Source: Trinickia caryophylli
Lineage (GTDB): Bacteria; Pseudomonadota; Gammaproteobacteria; Burkholderiales; Burkholderiaceae
Length of the DNA: 64,000 nucleotides
NCBI RefSeq assembly: GCF_034424545.1
Contig: NZ_CP139971.1
Span: 1,922,001 to 1,986,000, forward strand
Direction: 5' to 3'
A model generated the notes under the pieces. It made no database searches. It worked only from the letters and a program-made list of their open reading frames with translations, and was not told where the DNA came from. The translations under genes were made by a program, and so were the position numbers. Positions 6,562 to 14,901 of the stretch are shown here, one piece after another. Every line of letters begins with the position of its first letter. Within the stretch, counting starts at the first letter, position 1.

Positions 6562-9012
6562 ATGGAATCGGTCAATACAAATCTCCCCTCCACCGGTGCG
6601 GAGCATGCCACGCTCGAACGTCCGGAATCTTCAGGCGCAGCGGCGGCACGCCGCCCCTCGAGCTCGACACTGCCGGAGGTAGAAGGCGCCACGCGCCGCA
6701 GCGCGATTCGCACGGAGGGCAGCCCGCGCGCGCCCACCGCGGATCTCTCCGAGGTGTCCAAGCGCGCGCGCGTCGACCACGCCGATAGTCACAGCGGCTG
6801 GCCCGAAAACCGTGTGGACACGGCTTTCAGCGGCCCGGCCGAGCGGGCCAAGAACGCGAAACGCTCAGGCCGCGCGCAATTGTCCACGCAGGGACGCGAA
6901 CTCCCGCCGCTCACACCGCAAGCGCTTGGTCATTACTTCAAGGACGCGGTAGGCACTTGGCCCCCTCGCGAGCGCTCGAGCCTCGTGAGCGCGATGACGA
7001 ACAACTTGAGAAAGCTTGCCGAGCTGAAGCAGGAGCCGGAGATCAAGCAGATGCGCCGGGAGCTGACGCTTCACTGGCACGCGTTGTCGGAAGCCGAAAA
7101 GAGTGATGTGCTCGAAGCCGCCGGGACGGCGAGCAAGGAGCTCGGCAAGAGCAAGATGTCGAAGCCCGCTGACAATGCGAACGTGCAGACGTGGCTCGAG
7201 CACACGGCGGCGCACATGCCGTCTGCCGATGTCCGGAGATTGGTCGACGCGACCAGCACGGATGCGCGTGCGAGCCTCGACGGGAACTTCAGGCTGGCAG
7301 GCACCGACGATACCCGCCGCGCCGAAGTCAAGCAGCAGTCGGCCGATATGCACATGACGCTGCCGCTCGACCATATGTACGATTACACGGGCTTCTATTG
7401 GGACAATAACCGCAAGATCGGGCACTTGCCGAAGGACGTCGCGCAAAACCTCAAGGTGTGCGTGATCGGTGCCGGCCCTGCCGGGATCATGGCGGCCGAC
7501 TGCTTGAACCGCCTTGGCGTGAAGCCGACGGTACTGGAGGCGGCAGATCATATCGGCGGGCGCCTCGCGACACACCATCGTGTGCGCGAAGACGGCACCG
7601 AGAGCCCGACCGCGACCCATCCGGGCGGCATGCGCTTTCATACCACGCACGGCAACTTCTACTGGAGCTTCGCGGAGCACTACAAGCTTCCGCACATCGA
7701 CTTCACGAATCCGGCCCAGGTGGGCGCGACGCTGCTGCTGACCGATCGTGTGCTCAGGATGGAGCCGGGCAAGGAGCCGGCCGATCCGGTTGCCAAGCAA
7801 GTCAAGGACGACTTCCTCAGGGCGAGCGAGTCGCTGCTCAAGCCGCTGCGCGAGGCGCGCGAAGCGGGCGATACGGCCAAGTTCCTCGAGCTGTCGGCCG
7901 CGGCGAAAAAGAAGTTCGACGGTTTGACGTTCAAGGAAGGGGTGGAGCTTCTGCTCGCGGAGAACGGTATCCACTGGGACGAGGAACACTGGAAGACGTT
8001 CGGTGCGGTCGGCATCGGCGTGGGCGGCTACAAAGGCTACTACAACACGGGCTTCCTCGAGGAAATGCGTTTCCTCGTGGATGGGCGCCTTGAAAATCAC
8101 CAGTTGCTGGTGGACGGCGCCGACGAACCGCTCAAGCGCATGATCGCGGACAAGGAGGGCTTGCCGCCGGGAACCCCGTCGCTCGCGGAGCAAGGGGCGA
8201 TCAAGTTGAGCTCGCCGGCCATGGATATCGAGAAGACCGCCGAGGGCAAGTTCAAGGTCACGTGGAAGGAAGACGGCAAGGAAACGAAGAGCGAGACGTA
8301 CGACGAGGTGTTCTTCGGGGCGAGCCCGAAAATCGCCGTGGATATGGGCCTGACAAAGGCAGACCGTCCGGGCGGGCAACTGGTCACGCCGGAAATCGCC
8401 ACCGCGCTCGAGAGCATCAACCTCGTCGGCGCGACGAAGATGACGATGACCGTACCCGCGGACGAATTCCACCCCGAGCAATTGCCGAAGAACCTTCAAT
8501 CGACTGCCGAGTTCCAGCAGTTGTATTTGCATGCGCCCGCGAAAGAGGGCAACAGTGCGGTGATTTATCTGAGCTATACGCTTGGCGACAACGCGAAGAA
8601 GGTCGAGGGCAAGTCCAAGGAAGAGCAGATCCGGAACCTGCTCGATACGCTGCATACGGCCGCTGACCGGGATACCACGCCGCCCGAGGACAAGGCGCAG
8701 TTGCGCAACCTTGCCGCGCTGATCGATAAGCATTGGGAAGCCCGCAGCCATTACACGCACTGGACGGAAGAGCCGAACCATCAGGGCGCTTTCAAGATGG
8801 ACGCGCCGGGCGATCTCGACAACACGCGCAAGTTGTGGAACAACACGCTCGCCGCAAAACCGGGAATACGCGTGGTTCACGAGAAGGCGACTTATGAAGG
8901 GGGCTTTGCGAGCGGCCCGTTCGCCGCGGTCGTCAATTCGGTGGCGGCGATGGTGGAAAGCCGAGGGGGTACGGTGGCGAAGAACTCGCCGCTGGGCCAG
9001 CGGATCCTTTAA
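6562..9012 (+). CDS. Amino-acid 2-monooxygenase-like flavoprotein with effector-like N-terminal extension
   Basis: An 816-residue two-part protein. Residues 1-100 are Ser/Pro/Arg-rich and disordered, and 105-285 form a helical region of unknown fold. Residues 285-810 are a flavin amine oxidase of the tryptophan/phenylalanine/lysine 2-monooxygenase group, which turn an amino acid, O2 into the carboxamide, CO2 and water. Family marks are MYDYTGFYW just before the Rossmann motif (GAGPAG, 303-308), GGMRF with R358 at the place of the carboxylate-binding Arg, W734 followed by GAFK (742-745), and the C-terminal FAD contact EGGFASGPFAAVVNS. Characterised members are about 550-580 residues, so the 285-residue extension is extra. 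It resembles the N-terminus of the preceding effector candidate in composition. An AAAGGA site precedes ATG 6562. Substrate not determined; tryptophan to indole-3-acetamide is one option. Confidence 0.85.
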   Translation: MESVNTNLPSTGAEHATLERPESSGAAAARRPSSSTLPEVEGATRRSAIRTEGSPRAPTADLSEVSKRARVDHADSHSGWPENRVDTAFSGPAERAKNAKRSGRAQLSTQGRELPPLTPQALGHYFKDAVGTWPPRERSSLVSAMTNNLRKLAELKQEPEIKQMRRELTLHWHALSEAEKSDVLEAAGTASKELGKSKMSKPADNANVQTWLEHTAAHMPSADVRRLVDATSTDARASLDGNFRLAGTDDTRRAEVKQQSADMHMTLPLDHMYDYTGFYWDNNRKIGHLPKDVAQNLKVCVIGAGPAGIMAADCLNRLGVKPTVLEAADHIGGRLATHHRVREDGTESPTATHPGGMRFHTTHGNFYWSFAEHYKLPHIDFTNPAQVGATLLLTDRVLRMEPGKEPADPVAKQVKDDFLRASESLLKPLREAREAGDTAKFLELSAAAKKKFDGLTFKEGVELLLAENGIHWDEEHWKTFGAVGIGVGGYKGYYNTGFLEEMRFLVDGRLENHQLLVDGADEPLKRMIADKEGLPPGTPSLAEQGAIKLSSPAMDIEKTAEGKFKVTWKEDGKETKSETYDEVFFGASPKIAVDMGLTKADRPGGQLVTPEIATALESINLVGATKMTMTVPADEFHPEQLPKNLQSTAEFQQLYLHAPAKEGNSAVIYLSYTLGDNAKKVEGKSKEEQIRNLLDTLHTAADRDTTPPEDKAQLRNLAALIDKHWEARSHYTHWTEEPNHQGAFKMDAPGDLDNTRKLWNNTLAAKPGIRVVHEKATYEGGFASGPFAAVVNSVAAMVESRGGTVAKNSPLGQRIL

Positions 9013-9023
9013 GCGCAGTAAGG

Positions 9024-9056
9024 GCGGGCACGACGGCGAGCATCCGCCGTGCCCGC
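9024..9056 (+). terminator. GC-rich hairpin after the monooxygenase gene
   Basis: Nine paired bases (9024-9032 with 9048-9056), an A/C mismatch, three more pairs and a seven-base loop, starting 12 bases after the stop. There is no T-run, so it may act as an RNA-stabilising or weak termination structure rather than a classic intrinsic terminator. Confidence 0.4.
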
Positions 9057-9127
9057 AGGGCGGCCTTGGCGCGCCTACGCCGAAAGCCGGCGTTTCCGGA
9101 TTCGTGACGGCTTGATGAAGGAATCGC

Positions 9128-9156
9128 TTGACATGCTCAATTTGGCTTTTTACATT
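9128..9156 (+). promoter_or_regulatory. Sigma70-like promoter of the amide operon
   Basis: TTGACA (9128-9133), 17-base spacer and TACATT (9151-9156): a near-consensus promoter. Transcription would begin near 9163 and yield a leader of about 130 bases before the nitrilase ATG at 9295. Confidence 0.8.
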
Positions 9157-9166
9157 CGCTTCCACT

Positions 9167-9233
9167 GAGATGTCATGCTTGACGGCATCTCCGCGGCAGC
9201 GTTGCCGTGCCACATATGGAAGGCTATGAAGCC
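9167..9233 (+). promoter_or_regulatory. Leader hairpins, probable ANTAR (AmiR) target
   Basis: Three stem-loops can be drawn in the leader. The first pairs 9167-9174 with 9184-9191. The second pairs 9192-9197 with 9204-9209 around a six-base loop AGCGTT, which has the A at position 1 and G at position 4 that define ANTAR-recognised loops. The third is a weak three-pair stem (9222-9224 with 9231-9233) with loop TATGAA, which has G at position 4 but T at position 1. Its right arm uses the left arm of the terminator at 9229-9274. That is the geometry by which ANTAR proteins prevent termination. The operon encodes an AmiR-like protein, which strengthens the reading. Confidence 0.6.
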
Positions 9234-9274
9234 CCCGAACTTGCGTCGCAAGACGCCAGTCCGGGGGCTTTTTT
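9229..9274 (+). terminator. Intrinsic terminator inside the amide operon leader
   Basis: A perfect nine-base-pair stem (AAGCCCCCG at 9229-9237 with CGGGGGCTT at 9262-9270) is followed by more T residues through 9274. The 24-base loop can itself fold (CTTGC/GCAAG). It lies between the promoter and the ribosome site (GGGAG, about 9281), so it would stop transcription before the first gene unless an antiterminator acts. This is an attenuator rather than an end-of-gene terminator. Confidence 0.85.
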
Positions 9275-9294
9275 GTTTGCGGGAGAACAAACCC

Positions 9295-10185
9295 ATGCTG
9301 GAGTACGACTCCGCCAAAACGGACGCCGGCGCTTTCGTCGTCGCGTGCGTGCAGATGGAACCCCACGTCGGGGCAAGGCGGGACAATATTGCGCGGGCGG
9401 TCGCGCACATCGAGACGGCGGCGCGCGAAGGCGCATCGCTGATCGTCTTGCCCGAACTCGCCAACAGCGGCTACGTGTTCGAGGATCGCGCCGAAGCGCT
9501 GGCGCTTGCCGAAACGGTGCCCGATGGCGAGACGACCCGCGCTTTCGAGGCGCTCGCGCGGCGCCTGAATGTGCATATCGTAAGCGGCGTGGCCGAGCGC
9601 GAGGGCGCGCGCCTTTACAGTTCGGCGCTCTTCACGGGCCCCGACGGCTACATCGGCGCTTATCGCAAGCTGCACCTGTGGGACAACGAAAAGCGCTTTT
9701 TCGAGCCGGGAAACCTCGGCGTACCGGTGTTCGACACGCCGCTCGGGCGTATCTCCATCGCGATTTGCTACGACATCTGGTTTCCGGAGACTTTCCGGCT
9801 GGCGGTCATGCAGGGGGCCGATCTCGTGTGCGTGCCGACCAACTGGGTGCCGATGCCTTCGCAGCCCGGTGATCGCCCCGGCATGGCCACCACGCTGGCC
9901 ATGGCCGCCGCGCATAGCAACGGCATCGCGATCGCCTGTGCCGACCGCGTGGGCATCGAGCGGGGCCAGCCGTTCATCGGGCAGAGCCTGATTGTCGGCG
10001 GCGATGGCTGGCCGATCGCGGGCCCGGCCAGTGCGGAACGCGAGGAAATCATCTACGGTTCGATAGACGTCGCCCGCACGCGCTCGGGGCGTACGCTGAA
10101 CGCGCACAATCACGTGCTGCGCGACCGCCGCGCGGATGTCTACGACCCGATGCTGGGCACCGGCTGGTCGGTGCCGCCGCCGTAA
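9295..10185 (+). CDS. Nitrilase-superfamily amidohydrolase
   Basis: A 296-residue carbon-nitrogen hydrolase. The Glu-Lys-Cys triad is E54 (LPELANSG), K125 (YRKLHLW) and C158 (ICYDIWFPE). The CYDIWFPE context is that of aliphatic amidases and omega-amidase or 5-aminovaleramidase-like members rather than true aryl nitrilases. It would release ammonia from a small carboxamide in the cytosol. The gene is first in the operon behind a terminator-controlled leader; ATG 9295 follows GGGAG. In the lysine DavB-DavA pathway the same pair (amino-acid 2-monooxygenase, then nitrilase-fold amidase) acts in sequence, and here a monooxygenase gene lies just upstream. Confidence 0.9.
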   Translation: MLEYDSAKTDAGAFVVACVQMEPHVGARRDNIARAVAHIETAAREGASLIVLPELANSGYVFEDRAEALALAETVPDGETTRAFEALARRLNVHIVSGVAEREGARLYSSALFTGPDGYIGAYRKLHLWDNEKRFFEPGNLGVPVFDTPLGRISIAICYDIWFPETFRLAVMQGADLVCVPTNWVPMPSQPGDRPGMATTLAMAAAHSNGIAIACADRVGIERGQPFIGQSLIVGGDGWPIAGPASAEREEIIYGSIDVARTRSGRTLNAHNHVLRDRRADVYDPMLGTGWSVPPP

Positions 10186-10266
10186 GGGCGGCCCGGCCAG
10201 CCGTGCCCTGCATGTTGCCATGATCCATCGCTACCCTGAAACTCACCACAACTACGAGGAAGCACC

Positions 10267-11439
10267 ATGAGGTCGTTGAACAAAACAATCGCAGCCGCTG
10301 TCGTCGCGGCAACGCTGGCCGCGTCCGGCGCCGGTATGGCGGCCTCGGCCGCCGAGCCGATCAAGATCGGCGTCGCGGTCGGTCTGTCCGGCGCCAACAG
10401 CGTCGTCGCGCCGGCCGTCGTGCAATCGTCGCAACTCGCGGTGTCGGAAATCAATGCGGCGGGCGGCATTCTCGGGCGCCCCGTCGAACTCGTGATCGCC
10501 GATGATGCGTCGGGTGCGGTGGGTGCGCAAAAGGCATACGACACGCTCGTTTTCCAGAAGAACGTCGACGCCATCATTTCGATGGAAACCAGTGCGGCAC
10601 GCAACGCCGCACTGCCGATCGTCGCGCGCGGCAAGAAGCCGTTCATCTACACGTCGTTTTATGAAGGGCGCTCGTGCAGCCCGTGGATGTACGTGAACGG
10701 CTGGGTGCCGGAGCAGGTGGTTGCGCCCATCGTCGATTACTTCGACAAGGCCAAGGGCGCGAAGACCTTCTACCTGGTTGGCAACGACTACGCGTTCGGT
10801 CGCGGCATGCTCGACTTTACGAAGAAGTATGTCGAGGAGCATGGCGGCAAGGTGATCGGCGAGGAGTTTTTGCCGATCGACGGCACTGACTGGACCCCCG
10901 TGCTTTCGAAGATCCGTGCGGCAAAGCCCGATGCGCTGATCAGCGCGACGGCCGGGGGGGCGCCGAACGTCGCGCTCGCCAAGCAGCTCAAGAGCGCCGG
11001 GCTCACGCTGCCCTACGGCAACCTCGCAATCGATGAAGGGACGGCCAAGGGCATGGGCGATGTCGCCACTGGCGTCTTCATGACGGCGTCGTACCTCACC
11101 AGCATCGATTCGCCGCGCAACAAGCAGTTCATTTCGGCGCTCGACAAGAAGTTCGGCAAGGACGTGAAGACGCCGAACGAATTGTCGGAGCCGCAGTACG
11201 AAGCGTTCTTCCTCTACAAGGCCGCGGTGGAGAAGGCGGGGTCGACCGACTCGGCCAAGGTCGTGAAGGCGCTCGGCGAGGTGTCGTTCGACGGCCCGCG
11301 CGGGCCGGTGAAGATGGACAAGAGCCGGCACGTTCCGCTTGCGATGCGCCTCGGGCAGATCCAGCAGGACGGCTCGGTGAAGGTGTTGCAGACGTTCACG
11401 GACGTCGACCCCGGCATGCAGTGCCCCAAGTTGAAATAA
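10267..11439 (+). CDS. ABC transporter periplasmic substrate-binding protein, amide/branched-chain type
   Basis: A 390-residue periplasmic-binding-protein type I protein with a signal peptide ending near residue 29 (AASA before AEPIKIG). The N-terminal lobe begins IKIGVAVGLSG and keeps the SEINAAGGILGRPVEL motif of LivJ/AmiC/UrtA-type receptors. It would capture the solute for the permease and ATPase proteins that follow. The setting (nitrilase, amidase, AmiC, AmiR) argues for a small amide or nitrogen compound rather than leucine. Confidence 0.88.
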   Translation: MRSLNKTIAAAVVAATLAASGAGMAASAAEPIKIGVAVGLSGANSVVAPAVVQSSQLAVSEINAAGGILGRPVELVIADDASGAVGAQKAYDTLVFQKNVDAIISMETSAARNAALPIVARGKKPFIYTSFYEGRSCSPWMYVNGWVPEQVVAPIVDYFDKAKGAKTFYLVGNDYAFGRGMLDFTKKYVEEHGGKVIGEEFLPIDGTDWTPVLSKIRAAKPDALISATAGGAPNVALAKQLKSAGLTLPYGNLAIDEGTAKGMGDVATGVFMTASYLTSIDSPRNKQFISALDKKFGKDVKTPNELSEPQYEAFFLYKAAVEKAGSTDSAKVVKALGEVSFDGPRGPVKMDKSRHVPLAMRLGQIQQDGSVKVLQTFTDVDPGMQCPKLK

Positions 11440-11502
11440 GCGGCGATGCGCTCGCGCGCGCCTCGCCGGCGAAGGCGGGCCGCGCATGAACATGGAGAAG
11501 AC

Positions 11503-12336
11503 ATGGTACTGGCATTGGACATCTGTACCACGGCGGCGGTGCTGTTCATCGTGACCGTCGGGCTGATGGTGATTTTCGGCGTGATGAAAATCGTGAACTT
11601 CGCGCATGGCGCGCTGCTCACGCTGGGTGCGTATGCGAGCTTCGTCGTCACGCAACTGAAGCTCGATCCGTGGGTGGGTGTACCGCTCTCGATCGTGGTG
11701 GGCACGGTGGTGGGCATGCTCGTCGAATGGATCATCGTGCGGCCGCTCTATAAACGGCCGCTCGATGCGATTCTCGCAACCTGGGGCCTCGGCATTGTGA
11801 TCGGCCAGATCATCGTGATGGTGTTTGGACGCGAAGTGCAGTTCGTGGAAACGTCGTTGAAGGGGGCGGTGTCGATCGCGGGTACCGAATACTCGGCCTA
11901 CCGGCTCGTGCTGGTGCCGGTCGCCCTCGGTCTTTGCGCGGCGCTGACCTTGTTGCTCTCGGGCACGCGCTTTGGGGTGAAGACGCGTGCGGTCATCATG
12001 AACGAAGACCTTGCGCGAGGTCTCGGCATTCATTCGGGGCGCATCCGCTTTGTCACGTTCAGCCTCGGCGCCGCGCTCGGTTCGCTGGCCGGCACGCTGA
12101 TCACGCCGCTGTCGAGCGTGGATCCGGACATGGGCGTCGCATGGATCGTCAGCGCATTCATGCTCGTCATGGTTTCGGGGCATTCGATGCTGAGCCTGCT
12201 TTTCACCTGCATCGTATTCGGTGCGTGTCAGGTGCTTGTCAGCACGTTCGTGAGCCCGGTGCTCGGCGGCCTGACGATCGCGGTCCTCGCGGCGCTGACG
12301 CTGCGTATTCGTCCGAAGGGGTTCGCTCATGGCTAA
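11503..12336 (+). CDS. ABC transporter permease, LivH family
   Basis: A 277-residue inner-membrane permease with about eight hydrophobic segments. It has the LivH-type features GVMKIVNFAHGALLTLGAY (N-terminal) and LGIHSGRIRFVTFSLGAALGSLAG (the cytoplasmic coupling loop region). ATG 11503 follows GGAGAAG. It overlaps the next gene by eight bases, indicating coupled translation. It should form the channel with the membrane half of the following fusion protein. Confidence 0.9.
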   Translation: MVLALDICTTAAVLFIVTVGLMVIFGVMKIVNFAHGALLTLGAYASFVVTQLKLDPWVGVPLSIVVGTVVGMLVEWIIVRPLYKRPLDAILATWGLGIVIGQIIVMVFGREVQFVETSLKGAVSIAGTEYSAYRLVLVPVALGLCAALTLLLSGTRFGVKTRAVIMNEDLARGLGIHSGRIRFVTFSLGAALGSLAGTLITPLSSVDPDMGVAWIVSAFMLVMVSGHSMLSLLFTCIVFGACQVLVSTFVSPVLGGLTIAVLAALTLRIRPKGFAHG

Positions 12337-14179
12337 AGCCGACGTCTCGCTCGAACATCGCCACGCCGAATCGGCGCAGCAGGCCGCAGGTGCGCGGCGT
12401 CCACACGCATGGCGCGATCTCGCGGCTGTGGTCGGCCTTGCCGCCGCGCTGCTCGTCGTGGGCCCGTTCGTGTTCGGCTCGTATCTGTTGAACGTTCTGA
12501 TTCAGGCCTTCTTTTTCTCGATCGTCGTCGTGACGGTCGACCTGCTGTGGGGCTACACCGGTTATCTGACCTTTGGTCAGTCGGCATTTTTCGGACTGGG
12601 CGCCTATGCCGCCGGTCTGATGTTCACCCACGGCGGCTTTTCGGCGCTCAATGCCGTGCTCGCAATCGCCGCGGCAATCGCTGCGACGGCGGTCGTGGCT
12701 GTCATACTCGGCTGGCTGTCGTTCTATCGCGGCGCTTCGCCGTTCTTCGCGACCGTCATGTCGCTCGTACTGCCCATCGTGTTGACCCAGGTGCTCCTCT
12801 CGGGCGGCGCATGGACCGGCTCGAGCTCGGGGCTGACCGGCTTCGAAACGTTCGATCTGTCGCTGGGCGCGTGGTATTGGATCTCGGGTGCGGCACTGCT
12901 GCTCGTGGCGATGTGCGCGTGGTTCTTCGTGCGCAGCGACGGAGGCCGGCTGCTCGCCGCAATCCGCGACAACGAGGCGCGCTGTTCGTACCTCGGCATC
13001 AATACGTCGTTCGCCAAAATCGCGCTGCTGATCGCGACGGCCGTGATCGCGGGGCTGGCCGGGTTCGGCTACGGCTCGTTCAGCGGCGTGGTGGCGCCCG
13101 AGCTCTCGGGCTTCCTGCTCGGCACGCAGCTCGTCATCTGGGTGGCGCTCGGTGGACGCGGCACGCTTTGGGGGCCGGTGATAGGCTCGCTCCTGATCAA
13201 TGTCGCCACGGCCTATCTGAGCGGCAGCATGCCGTTCGCCTGGCAACTGATCCTCGGCGCGGCGTTCGTGCTCGTGATCGTACTGTTGCCGCAAGGGCTT
13301 GTGCCGCTGCTCGTCAAACCGCTGCGCCGCTTCATGGCGAGCGCACCCGCACAGCCTGTGCTCACGGAGCGGGCGCTGCGCGCACAAGACCCGACCGCGG
13401 CGGGCGAACTGGCGTTGCAAATGCGCGCGGTCGAACGGCATTTCGGCAGCCTCAAGGTCTTGCAGGGCATCGATCTGGAAGCGGCCGGCGGCGAGCTTGT
13501 CGGGTTGATCGGGCCCAACGGCGCGGGTAAGACAACCCTCATGCGGTGTATGAGCGACGGCGCCGAGCGCTCGTCCGGAAGCGTGGCGCTGGGCGGCGCG
13601 GATATCGGCCAATTGCCGCCCGAGCAGTGCGTGCGGCTGGGCCTCGGCCGGAAGTTTCAGAACGCGAACGTGTTCGAAACGCTCACGGTGGCTGAATGCC
13701 TGCGTATCGCCGGCACGATCGTCGAGCGCCCGTCGTTCGTCCGTTCGGCCAGGACGCTCGCGCTACCGCCCTACGCGCTGGAGGTGGTGCGCGCAACGCG
13801 CCTGGACCGTAAGCTTGGCGCCGTCGCGAAGGATCTCTCGCACGGCGAGCAGCAGGCGCTCGAGCTTGCCATGGTGCTCGCGCTCGAGCCGCGCATCGTG
13901 TTGCTGGACGAGCCGACCGCGGGGCTGACCAAGGTCGAGCGTACACAGATCGGCAATGTGCTTTCTGCGCTCGCTCACCGCTATGGGCTGTGCTGCCTGC
14001 TCGTCGAGCACGACCTCGACTTCGTGGCGGAGGTCGCGACACGCATCGTGGTGCTGCACCAGGGCAAGATCGTCATGCAAGGCAGCTTCGCGGAAGTCGT
14101 CGCATCGGAACTCGTCAAGACCATTTATTCGGGCAGCGCGCACGGCTCAGCCGCGGCGTTGTCGCAGGAGGCGCCATGA
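12329..14179 (+). CDS. Fused LivM-type permease and LivG-type ATPase
   Basis: A 616-residue fusion. Residues 30-335 are a LivM-like permease (DLLWGYTGYLTFGQSAFFGLGAY and the AIRDNEARCSYLGIN coupling motif). Residues 350-605 are an ABC ATPase of the LivG/UrtD sort, with Walker A GPNGAGKTT, signature LSHGEQQ, Walker B IVLLDEPTAG and H-switch EHD. Such permease-ATPase fusions occur in amide/urea-type transporters of Burkholderiales. The natural linker (about 335-350) has no stop or frameshift. The stop overlaps the next start. Confidence 0.92.
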   Translation: MAKADVSLEHRHAESAQQAAGARRPHAWRDLAAVVGLAAALLVVGPFVFGSYLLNVLIQAFFFSIVVVTVDLLWGYTGYLTFGQSAFFGLGAYAAGLMFTHGGFSALNAVLAIAAAIAATAVVAVILGWLSFYRGASPFFATVMSLVLPIVLTQVLLSGGAWTGSSSGLTGFETFDLSLGAWYWISGAALLLVAMCAWFFVRSDGGRLLAAIRDNEARCSYLGINTSFAKIALLIATAVIAGLAGFGYGSFSGVVAPELSGFLLGTQLVIWVALGGRGTLWGPVIGSLLINVATAYLSGSMPFAWQLILGAAFVLVIVLLPQGLVPLLVKPLRRFMASAPAQPVLTERALRAQDPTAAGELALQMRAVERHFGSLKVLQGIDLEAAGGELVGLIGPNGAGKTTLMRCMSDGAERSSGSVALGGADIGQLPPEQCVRLGLGRKFQNANVFETLTVAECLRIAGTIVERPSFVRSARTLALPPYALEVVRATRLDRKLGAVAKDLSHGEQQALELAMVLALEPRIVLLDEPTAGLTKVERTQIGNVLSALAHRYGLCCLLVEHDLDFVAEVATRIVVLHQGKIVMQGSFAEVVASELVKTIYSGSAHGSAAALSQEAP

Positions 14180-14883
14180 GCGAGATCGCGCTCGACGTGC
14201 GCGACGTCACGAGCGGCTACCGGGATGCCATCGTGCTGCGCGGTTTGACGATGAGCGTTGCCGCCGGCGAGGCGGTCGCGCTGGTCGGCAAGAACGGCAT
14301 GGGCAAGACGACGCTGTTGAAGACCATCATGGGCTACCTGCCCAAGAAGGGCGGGTCGATTCACGCGCGCGGGGCGGATATCACGCGCTTGCCGCCGCAC
14401 CGGATCTCGCGGGCCGGCATTGCCTACGCCGCTCAGGAGCAGGCCCTCTTTCACGACCTGAGCGTTCGCGACAACCTGCGGCTCGGGCTCGCGCGCGCCT
14501 CGACGTTCGACGAGCGCTTCGCCGAGATCGAACCGGTGTTTCCCGTGTTCAAGAGCCGCTTGCGGCAGTATGCCGGTACGCTCTCCGGCGGCGAACAGAA
14601 GATGTTGCTCGTGGCGCGCGCGCTGATGATGAGGCCATCGACGATCCTGCTCGACGAGATCACCGAAGGCTTGCAGCCCTCGGTGATCGATCGCCTGGCC
14701 GAGGCGTTGCTCTGGGAGCGCGAGCGTCATGGCACGACGCTGCTGCTGATCGAGCAGAACGTGCCGTTCGCGCTGAAGGTGGCCGACCGCTATGCGGTGC
14801 TCAAACAAGGTGCAATCATCGACGAGGGCGATGCCAAGGCGGCGTCGGCCGCCGTGTCGATCTTTTCGCATTTGCGCGTCTAG
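14176..14883 (+). CDS. ABC transporter ATPase, LivF family
   Basis: A 235-residue ATPase with Walker A GKNGMGKTT, signature LSGGEQK, Walker B TILLDEITEG and a terminal H-loop. The usual LDEP is LDEI here, a common LivF/UrtE variation. It is the second nucleotide-binding subunit of the importer and pairs with the ATPase domain of the preceding fusion. ATG 14176 overlaps that stop and follows AGGAGG. Confidence 0.92.
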   Translation: MSEIALDVRDVTSGYRDAIVLRGLTMSVAAGEAVALVGKNGMGKTTLLKTIMGYLPKKGGSIHARGADITRLPPHRISRAGIAYAAQEQALFHDLSVRDNLRLGLARASTFDERFAEIEPVFPVFKSRLRQYAGTLSGGEQKMLLVARALMMRPSTILLDEITEGLQPSVIDRLAEALLWERERHGTTLLLIEQNVPFALKVADRYAVLKQGAIIDEGDAKAASAAVSIFSHLRV

Positions 14884-14901
14884 CCCGGGAGGAATACACA
14901 C

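Noticed and set aside
6865-10221. A very long open frame antisense to the monooxygenase and nitrilase genes.
   Set aside because: It is a GC-rich shadow frame: it has Arg/His-rich composition without domain pattern and runs through the promoter and terminator of the amide operon.
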